Shown: positions 58,586 through 64,000 of the stretch, in pieces | Numbering within the stretch: the stretch's first letter is position 1 | How the letters are laid out: every line of letters starts with the position of its first letter | Assembly: GCF_900078385.1 (NCBI RefSeq) | Contig: NZ_FLQR01000009.1 | Location: 1 to 64,000, forward strand | DNA: 64,000 bases | Origin: an uncultured Microbacterium sp. | Lineage (GTDB): Bacteria > Actinomycetota > Actinomycetes > Actinomycetales > Microbacteriaceae | Direction: 5' to 3' | Notes under the pieces: generated by a model | Told to the model about the DNA's origin: nothing | What the model saw: only the letters and a program-made list of their open reading frames with translations | Database searches by the model: none | Program-made: the position numbers and the translations under genes

Positions 58586-59400
58586 ACCGGCAGACCGTGC
58601 TGCGCTGGACCGGGTACGTCGCCGTGGCCGTCGCGTTCGCGATCGCCTGCGGCTTCCTGTCGAACTGGCAGTTCACCCGCGACGCCGACCGCTCGACGCA
58701 GCTCCGCCTGATCGCGGACAACTACGACGCCGAGCCGGTGCCGCTGGCCGATCTCCTCCCGGTGGGCGCCGACCTCGATCCGGACGACCAATGGCACCCG
58801 GTGGTGCTGGAGGGCGAGTACCTCCCGGACGGTCAGCTGCTCGCCCGCAACCGCGCGCACGGCGGCACGAGCGCGTTCGAGGTGCTCGTGCCCTTCCGCA
58901 CGACGGACGGGCGCGTGCTCATCGTCGATCGCGGGTGGGTGGCGCCCGGCGCCGATCAGCCCGAGCCGGACGAGGTCCCGGCGGCACCCGCCGGGGCGTC
59001 GGAGGTCGTCGTCCGGCTGAAGCCGGGGGAACCGCTGCCGAACTCGGGTCGATCCGCGCCCGAGGGCCAGGTGCCCACCATCCACCTGCCGCTCATCGCC
59101 GACGCGCTGGCGGGCGAGGACGTCATCACGAGCGCCTACGGTCTCCTCGTCTCCGAGGACCCGCCGCCGGCGACCGCGCCGGCGCCGCTCGAGGCCCCCT
59201 CCGAGGACCCCGGCCCGCACCTGTCGTATGCGATCCAGTGGATCCTCTTCGCCATCATGGGCTTCGTCTTCATCTGGTACATGATCCGCACCGAGCGCCG
59301 GCACCGTCGCGAGGATGCCGAGGAGCGTGCCGCACGATCCGTGCGCCGGCGCGATCGCGACATGCAGGAAGAGGACGCGCTCCTCGACTCCGCGCGCTGA
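58582..59400 (+). CDS. SURF1-family protein
   Basis: A 272-residue membrane protein with two helices: N-terminal YVAVAVAFAIACGFLSNWQFTRD and C-terminal YAIQWILFAIMGFVFIWYMIR, enclosing an extracytoplasmic domain (VVLEGEYLPDGQLLARNRAHGG, FEVLVPFRTTDGRVLIVDRGWVAPG). The WQ and RGW motifs and the QW of the last helix are typical of SURF1, an assembly factor of cytochrome c oxidase. It is the third gene of DUF3099-small protein-SURF1. Confidence 0.92.
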   Translation: MNRQTVLRWTGYVAVAVAFAIACGFLSNWQFTRDADRSTQLRLIADNYDAEPVPLADLLPVGADLDPDDQWHPVVLEGEYLPDGQLLARNRAHGGTSAFEVLVPFRTTDGRVLIVDRGWVAPGADQPEPDEVPAAPAGASEVVVRLKPGEPLPNSGRSAPEGQVPTIHLPLIADALAGEDVITSAYGLLVSEDPPPATAPAPLEAPSEDPGPHLSYAIQWILFAIMGFVFIWYMIRTERRHRREDAEERAARSVRRRDRDMQEEDALLDSAR

Positions 59401-59409
59401 CGCGGCGGA

Positions 59410-59447
59410 GCGTCACGCCAGGGTGCCGTCCCGCGTCACGCCAGGGT
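59410..59447. repeat. 15-base direct repeat at the 3' end of the ABC-F gene
   Basis: GCGTCACGCCAGGGT occurs at 59410-59424 and at 59433-59447. The second copy holds the ABC-F stop codon and last codons; the first lies beyond the stop. This looks like a small tandem duplication of 23 bases. Confidence 0.8.
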
Positions 59448-61034
59448 AATGAGGTCGATGTAGTCGCGACCCCAGATATCCTCGACGCCGTCCGGCAGGA
59501 TCAGCACGCGCTCGGGGTTCAGCGCCTGGACGGCGCCCTCGTCGTGCGAGACGAGGACGACCGCGCCCTCGTAGTGCGCGAGCGCACCCAGGATCTCCTC
59601 GCGGGAGGCGGGATCGAGGTTGTTGGTGGGCTCGTCGAGCAGCAGCATGTTGGCGCTGGAGACGACGAGCGTCGCGAGCGACAGGCGCGTCTTCTCGCCG
59701 CCGGAGAGCACGCCGGCCGGCTTGAGCACGTCGTCGCCGGTGAAGAGGAAGGAGCCGAGCACCTTGCGGGCCTCGGTCGCGGTGATGTCCGGCGCTGCCG
59801 ACATCATGTTCTCCAGCACCGACCGGTCGACGTCGAGGTTCTCGTGCTCCTGCGCGTAGTAGCCGATCTTGAGGCCGTGACCGGGCTCGAGCTGTCCCGT
59901 GTCGGGCGTGTCGACGCCGGCCAGGATCCGCAGCAGCGTCGTCTTGCCGGCACCGTTGAGGCCGAGGATGACGACCTTCGAGCCGCGGTCGATCGCGAGG
60001 TCGACGTCGGTGAAGATCTCCAGCGATCCGTACGACTTCGACAGTCCGGACGCCATGAGCGGCGTCTTCCCGCACGGCGCGGGCTTGGGGAACCGCAGCT
60101 TCGCGACCCGGTCCTCCTGGCGCACCTCGTCGAGCCCGGACAGCATCTTCTCCGCGCGCGCGACCATCTGGTGCGCGGCGGCGGCCTTCGATGCCTTCGC
60201 GCCGAAGCGCGCAGCCTGCAGCTGCAGCGCCGTGGCCTTCTTCTCGACGTTGACGCGCTCCTTCTTGCGGCGCTCTTCGTCGGCCACCCGCTGGCGCAGG
60301 TAGTTCTTCCAGTTCATGTTGTAGACGTCGATGACCTGGCGCATGGCATCCAGGTAGAAGACGCGGTTCACCGTCTCCCCCACGAGCTCGACGTCGTGGC
60401 TGATGACGATGAGCCCGCCCTTGTAGTTCTTGAGGAACTCGCGCAGCCACACGACGCTGTCCGCGTCGAGGTGGTTCGTGGGCTCGTCGAGGATCATCGT
60501 CTGCGCGTCGGAGAACAGGATGCGCGCGAGCTCGATGCGGCGGCGCTGACCACCGGAGAGCGTCTTGAGGGGCTGGTCGAGGATGCGGTCGGGCAGTGAC
60601 AGGTTGTGCGCGATGGATGCCGCCTCGGCCTCCGCCGCGTAGCCGCCGAGCGCTTCGAACCGCTCGGTGAGGTTGCCGTAGCGGCGCATCGCGCGGGCGG
60701 CGACGGCCGGGTCGTCCGACCCCATCTCGAGGGACGCCTCGCTCATGCCGAGCGCGAGCGTGCCGAGGCCGCGAGCGTCGAGGATGCGGGTGCGGGCGAG
60801 CATCTCCGGGTCGCCCGAGCGCGGGTCCTGCGGAAGGTAGCCCAGCTCGCCGGACCGATCGACCTTGCCGTCGGCGGGGATGAGATCACCCGCGAGGACC
60901 TTCGTGAGCGTCGTCTTGCCGGCGCCGTTGCGCCCGACGAGCCCGATCTTGTCGCCGTCGGAGACACGGAACGACACGTCCGCCATGAGCGTGCGAGCGC
61001 CTACGCGGATCTCGAGATCGTGTACGGCGAGCAC
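59436..61034 (-). CDS. ABC-F family ATPase
   Basis: A 532-residue twin-ATPase without membrane helices. First domain: GRNGAGKTTLTK, LSGGQRRRIELARIL, MILDEPTNHLD. Linker (P-site tRNA interaction motif) about residues 245-310, rich in Lys/Arg/Gln. Second domain: GLNGAGKTTLLR, LSGGEKTRLSLATLV, LLLDEPTNNLD. ABC-F proteins act on the ribosome, either in translation control (EttA-like) or in antibiotic protection; this cannot be told apart here. GTG start at 61034 is from the family N-terminus LAVHDLEIRVGARTL. Confidence 0.92.
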   Translation of the reverse strand: MLAVHDLEIRVGARTLMADVSFRVSDGDKIGLVGRNGAGKTTLTKVLAGDLIPADGKVDRSGELGYLPQDPRSGDPEMLARTRILDARGLGTLALGMSEASLEMGSDDPAVAARAMRRYGNLTERFEALGGYAAEAEAASIAHNLSLPDRILDQPLKTLSGGQRRRIELARILFSDAQTMILDEPTNHLDADSVVWLREFLKNYKGGLIVISHDVELVGETVNRVFYLDAMRQVIDVYNMNWKNYLRQRVADEERRKKERVNVEKKATALQLQAARFGAKASKAAAAHQMVARAEKMLSGLDEVRQEDRVAKLRFPKPAPCGKTPLMASGLSKSYGSLEIFTDVDLAIDRGSKVVILGLNGAGKTTLLRILAGVDTPDTGQLEPGHGLKIGYYAQEHENLDVDRSVLENMMSAAPDITATEARKVLGSFLFTGDDVLKPAGVLSGGEKTRLSLATLVVSSANMLLLDEPTNNLDPASREEILGALAHYEGAVVLVSHDEGAVQALNPERVLILPDGVEDIWGRDYIDLITLA

Positions 61035-61156
61035 AGCGGACGTCCATTCATTGCGGGTGGAGGGGCGGCCGACCGGCCAGCCTCCCAGTATAGGTCGGGA
61101 TGCCGCACGTCGCCTGAGCGCGACGGCACGGGCGCCCTGCCTCTACGCTGAGAGCC

Positions 61157-61792
61157 ATGTCAGCCATCGCCGCCGCTCCCCCGTCCCGCCGCGTCCTCGC
61201 CGACGTCATCACCCGCCCCACGTCGCGGGCTCGCGCGTTCGCGCTCGACGCCGCCCTCGTGGCCACCGGCGCCGCCGTCGTGGCGCTGCTCGCCCAGGTC
61301 TCCATTCCCCTGTGGCCCGTCCCGATCACGGGGCAGACGCTCGGCGTCATCGTCGTCGGCGCGGCCCTCGGATCGCGCCGCGGTGCGGCGGCGTTGATCA
61401 CCTACCTCCTCGTCGGGCTCGCCGGTCTCCCCGTCTTCGCCGACTTCACCGGATCGATCGCCGCCGTCGCGAAGCCGAGCTTCGGGTTCGTGCTCGGTTT
61501 CATCGTGTCCGCCTTCGTCGCGGGCTGGTTCGCGGAGCGCGCGTGGGACCGTCGCCCCGCGCTCGCCTTCCTCGGGTTCGCCGCCGCGAGCGTCGTGCCC
61601 TTCCTCTTCGGCATCCCGTACATGGCGCTGATCCTCAACGTCGTGATGGGCCTGGACTACTCGTTCGGCGGGCTGCTCGAGGTGGGCCTGCTGCCGTTCA
61701 TCCTCGGCGGCGTCGTCAAGGCCGGCCTCGCCGCGCTCGTCATCCCCGCCGCATGGGCGCTCGTGCGGAAGGTCGACGCCACCAAGAAGTGA
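61157..61792 (+). CDS. bioY: Biotin transporter BioY (S component)
   Basis: A 211-residue, six-helix ECF-transporter substrate component. VSIPLWPVPITGQTLGVIVVGAALGSRRGAAALITYLLVGLAGLPVFA is the BioY signature, with KPSFGFVLGFIVSAFVAGW next. It imports biotin, alone or with an ECF energising module (no ecfA/T genes are adjacent). TACGCT seven bases before ATG gives a leaderless start. Biotin supply is relevant to the carboxylase at 39-43 kb. Confidence 0.93.
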   Translation: MSAIAAAPPSRRVLADVITRPTSRARAFALDAALVATGAAVVALLAQVSIPLWPVPITGQTLGVIVVGAALGSRRGAAALITYLLVGLAGLPVFADFTGSIAAVAKPSFGFVLGFIVSAFVAGWFAERAWDRRPALAFLGFAAASVVPFLFGIPYMALILNVVMGLDYSFGGLLEVGLLPFILGGVVKAGLAALVIPAAWALVRKVDATKK

Positions 61793-61824
61793 GCGATGCC
61801 TCCCGCGGGGGCATCCGGAACAGC

Positions 61825-61857
61825 GGAAAGCCCCGGCCGAGACGGCCGGGGCTTTCC
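61825..61857. terminator. Terminator between bioY and the siderophore operon
   Basis: A 14-base-pair perfect stem with a 5-base GAGAC loop; the stem base is GGAAAG/CTTTCC. It lies 33 bases after bioY and 34 bases after the convergent substrate-binding-protein gene, so it can serve both. Confidence 0.85.
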
Positions 61858-61891
61858 CTGTATCTGTGCGTGTGACGCGGACCGCGGGACG

Positions 61892-62926
61892 TCAGCCCTT
61901 CGCGACCGCCGTCGCGGCGGCGAGCTGCTCGACCATGTCGGGCAGGATCCAGGGCAGCGTCAGCGCGGTCGGCGAGATCGCGGCGACGTTCTCCTCGCCC
62001 ACGATCGCGCCGACGGCGCCCGTCGCGACGGCCGGGATCAGCTTCGTGCGCGCGGACGTGAGGAACGTGTCCAGCTGGTCCTCGCTCTCCACCTGCGTGA
62101 AGACGACGTCCGCATCGACCTGGTCGAGGTTCTCGGCGCTGACGGTGGTGTAGAAGGTGGCGGCCCCGTCGTCGAGCGCGGTGACGGACTCGGCGGTCAC
62201 GAAGCCGAGATCCTCGAGGATCTCCACCCGCGGGTCGGCCGGGAGGTAGAGGTAGAACGTGTCGACGTCATCCGCCGCGTACGCGATCGTCGTGCCGTCG
62301 AACTCGGGGTGCTCCGCGGCCGCGTCGGCGACCTGCCGGTCGAGGTCGGCGAGCAGGTCCTCGGCAGCGGCATCCATGCCGAGGGCCTTGCCGGTGTCGG
62401 TGATGACGTCGCGCCACGGCGTGGACCAGAGCGCCTCCTCGGGGGCGACGACCGGGATGCCGGCGTTCGTGACGGCGTCGTACTCCTCCTGCGTCAGCCC
62501 GGAGTAGGACGCGATCAGGACATCGGGATCGGTCGCGAGCAGCTCCTCGACGGAGAGCTCGTAGGTCGCGCTGTCCAGGATGACGGGCTCCTCCCCGCCG
62601 AGGTCCGCGATCGCGTCCTCGACCCACGGCGTGATGCGGTCCTCGCCCCCGCCGTAGTCCATCGAGGAGATGGCCACGGGGACGATGCCGAGTGCCAGCA
62701 CGGCGTCGGTGACGCCCCAGCCCCAGGTGGCGATGCGCTCCGGCGGCGCATCGATCGTCGTCGTGCCGTAGATGTGCTCGAACGTGACCGGGAAGCTGTC
62801 GGTCGAGCCGGGAGCGGCGTCCGGGGTGGCTGCCGGCTCGGTCGTTCCGGCGCAGCCGGACAGGACGAGGCCGCCGGCCACGGTGAGCGCGACGAGCGCC
62901 CCGAGGCGTGAGGTGCGTACGGACAT
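61892..62926 (-). CDS. Iron-siderophore ABC transporter substrate-binding lipoprotein
   Basis: A 344-residue periplasmic-binding lipoprotein: signal ending VLSGC (lipobox), linker PAATPDAAPGSTD, then a class III binding fold (HIYGTTTIDAPPERIATWGWGVTDAVLALGIVPVAIS, EELLATDPDVLIASYSGLT, and a long helix before the second lobe). This is the FepB/FhuD type. AAAGGA precedes the ATG. It is the last gene of an operon with ATPase and permease genes upstream; the particular siderophore is unknown. Confidence 0.92.
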   Translation of the reverse strand: MSVRTSRLGALVALTVAGGLVLSGCAGTTEPAATPDAAPGSTDSFPVTFEHIYGTTTIDAPPERIATWGWGVTDAVLALGIVPVAISSMDYGGGEDRITPWVEDAIADLGGEEPVILDSATYELSVEELLATDPDVLIASYSGLTQEEYDAVTNAGIPVVAPEEALWSTPWRDVITDTGKALGMDAAAEDLLADLDRQVADAAAEHPEFDGTTIAYAADDVDTFYLYLPADPRVEILEDLGFVTAESVTALDDGAATFYTTVSAENLDQVDADVVFTQVESEDQLDTFLTSARTKLIPAVATGAVGAIVGEENVAAISPTALTLPWILPDMVEQLAAATAVAKG

Positions 62927-62949
62927 GGGTGCGTTCCTTTCGAATCGCG

Positions 62950-63774
62950 TCACGCCTCGTCCGCGGCGGCATGGGCGCCGCCGGGGACGGGGATGACGAG
63001 GGGGGTGGAGGTGAGCGGGTCGGGGATGACGAGGGCGTCGAGGTCGAACGCGCGGGCGACGACCTCCGAGGTCAGGACGTCGGCGGGGGTGCCGTGGGCC
63101 ACGACCCGTCCCGCCTGCATGACGACGAGGTCGTCGGCGTAGCGGGCCGCGAGGTTCAGCTCGTGCAGTACGACGACGATCGTGGTGCCGTCGGTCCGGT
63201 TCAGGGTGCGCAGCAGATCGAGGACCTCGATCTGGTGGCTGAGGTCGAGGAACGTCGTGGGCTCGTCGAGCAGCAGGATGCGCGGCTCCTGAGCGAGGGC
63301 CATCGCGATCCAGACGCGCTGGCGCTGGCCGCCGGAGAGGTCGCCGACGGGGCGGTCGGCGAGGGGGGCGACGCCGGTCTTGGCCATGGCGTCGTCGACC
63401 CGGGCGGTGTCGGCGGCGCTCCAGCGCTGGAAGACGCCGCGGTGCGGATGCCGTCCCCGGGACACGAGCTCCGCGACCGTCAGAGCGTCGGGGGCGGTCG
63501 GATGCTGCGGCAGCAGCCCGACGGTCTGGGCGAAGCGCCGTCGCGACAGCGTCGAGACGTCGGTGCCGTCGAGCTCGACGGCACCTGCGAGCGGCGCGTT
63601 GACCCGCGCGAGGACGTTCAGCAGCGTCGACTTCCCGCACGCGTTGGCGCCGATGATCATCGTGATGCGACCGGGCGCGATGTCGAGGTCGAGGTCGTCG
63701 ATGACGCGGCGGCCCGGGTAGCCCGCGGCGAGCCCTCGTGCGCTCAGGCGCGGCGGTGCGGAGTCGGGGGTCAC
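62950..63774 (-). CDS. Iron-siderophore ABC transporter ATP-binding protein
   Basis: A 274-residue FecE/FepC-like ATPase. Walker A is GANACGKSTLLN (the usual ANGCGKS reads ANACGKS), SRGRHPHRGVFQRWS is typical of the family, signature DLSGGQRQRVWIAMALAQ, Walker B ILLLDEPTTFLD, switch VVVLHELNLAARY. GTG at 63774 overlaps the permease stop (GTGA). It lies 23 bases before the binding-protein gene. It powers siderophore import. Confidence 0.93.
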   Translation of the reverse strand: MTPDSAPPRLSARGLAAGYPGRRVIDDLDLDIAPGRITMIIGANACGKSTLLNVLARVNAPLAGAVELDGTDVSTLSRRRFAQTVGLLPQHPTAPDALTVAELVSRGRHPHRGVFQRWSAADTARVDDAMAKTGVAPLADRPVGDLSGGQRQRVWIAMALAQEPRILLLDEPTTFLDLSHQIEVLDLLRTLNRTDGTTIVVVLHELNLAARYADDLVVMQAGRVVAHGTPADVLTSEVVARAFDLDALVIPDPLTSTPLVIPVPGGAHAAADEA

Positions 63775-64000
63775 AGGTATCGTCCTTTCGACGTCGCGAG
63801 GAGCCAGAGGAGGAAGACCGCTCCGATGGCGCCGGTGACGACGCCCACGGGCAGCGAGAACCCCGGCAGGGCGAACTGCGCGATGAGGTCGGCGGCGGTC
63901 AGGAGGAAGGCGCCCACGGCGGCGCTCGTGCCGAGGCCGACGGCGCCGTGGCCGAGGAGAGGCCGCGCGATGGCGGGCGCGCACAGGGCGATGAAGGCGA
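63771..64000 (-). CDS. FecCD-family ABC permease, 3' end only
   Basis: Only the last 76 residues lie in the window; they read FIALCAPAIARPLLGHG then hydrophobic helices and end TSKGRYL, a C-terminus typical of FecCD/BtuC permeases. The stop overlaps the ATPase start by four bases. The rest, and perhaps a second permease gene, lies beyond the right edge. Confidence 0.9.
   Translation of the reverse strand, partial: AFIALCAPAIARPLLGHGAVGLGTSAAVGAFLLTAADLIAQFALPGFSLPVGVVTGAIGAVFLLWLLATSKGRYL

Noticed and set aside
1..64000. CRISPR arrays, insertion sequences, prophage genes and rRNA
   Set aside because: I saw no regular spaced repeats, no transposase or integrase motifs, no phage structural genes and no rRNA sequence anywhere in the window.

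Overview
The window is about 70% G+C chromosomal DNA from an actinobacterium of the Microbacteriaceae, most likely Microbacterium. The evidence is an rbpA gene, mycothiol-type arsenate reductases, helY next to tatC-tatA-pafC-pafB, a DUF3099 gene, and many genes whose -10 box (TAGNNT or similar) lies 6-8 bases before the start codon, which suggests leaderless transcription. There are no insertion sequences, no prophage and no CRISPR array. Most of it looks like ordinary core genome, with a few accessory islands.

Layout. 1-7.2 kb: MFS transporter, SUMF1-fold protein, a YCII protein with its ECF42-type sigma factor, a DUF2087 protein, an ArsR/SRPBCC pair and an MBL hydrolase/DHFR-like pair. 7.2-10 kb: an arsenic operon made of an ArsR-ArsC fusion, arsC, a second arsC-like gene and an aquaporin, with two identical operators. 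9996-10023: a sequence that closely resembles the actinobacterial dif (XerC/D) site, which would put this window at the replication terminus. 10-17.2 kb: AEC transporter, a DUF308 gene with no stop codon of its own, S9 peptidase, SDR, NfeD, SPFH, GDPD, rbpA. 17.2-28.1 kb: lnt, helY, tatC, tatA, pafC, pafB, FKBP lipoprotein, trmI, HAD and PAC2 genes, without the Pup genes that often sit here. 28.1-36.8 kb: uppP, M20 peptidase, tRNA-Leu(GAG), MbfA-like iron transporter, SF2 helicase, SGNH hydrolase, TrmH-type methylase, Sir2 deacetylase, histidine phosphatase.

36.8-47.7 kb is a catabolic island for branched-chain amino acids, probably leucine. One arm, running from a divergent TetR gene, encodes acyl-CoA carboxylase beta and alpha, acyl-CoA dehydrogenase, MaoC hydratase and a CitE-like lyase. 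The other arm, running from a divergent Lrp gene, encodes branched-chain keto-acid dehydrogenase E1alpha, E1beta and E2. Together they would take branched keto acids to acyl-CoA, oxidise, carboxylate and hydrate it, and cleave it. The gene content is the same as the Rv2495c-Rv2502c cluster of Mycobacterium tuberculosis.

47.7-64 kb: EamA transporter, CGNR regulator, hydrolase, DEDDh exonuclease, lipoprotein, rpmE (type B L31) with a structured leader, ABC ATPase, divergent glgA/glgC, serB, hydrolase, fabG, DUF4190, DUF3099, SURF1, an ABC-F protein, bioY, and an iron-siderophore ABC operon that runs off the right edge.

The least ordinary items are the dif-like site, the cysteine-free ArsR domain fused to ArsC with twin operators, the stop-less DUF308 gene, the rpmE leader, and a strongly over-represented GGATGCC motif.
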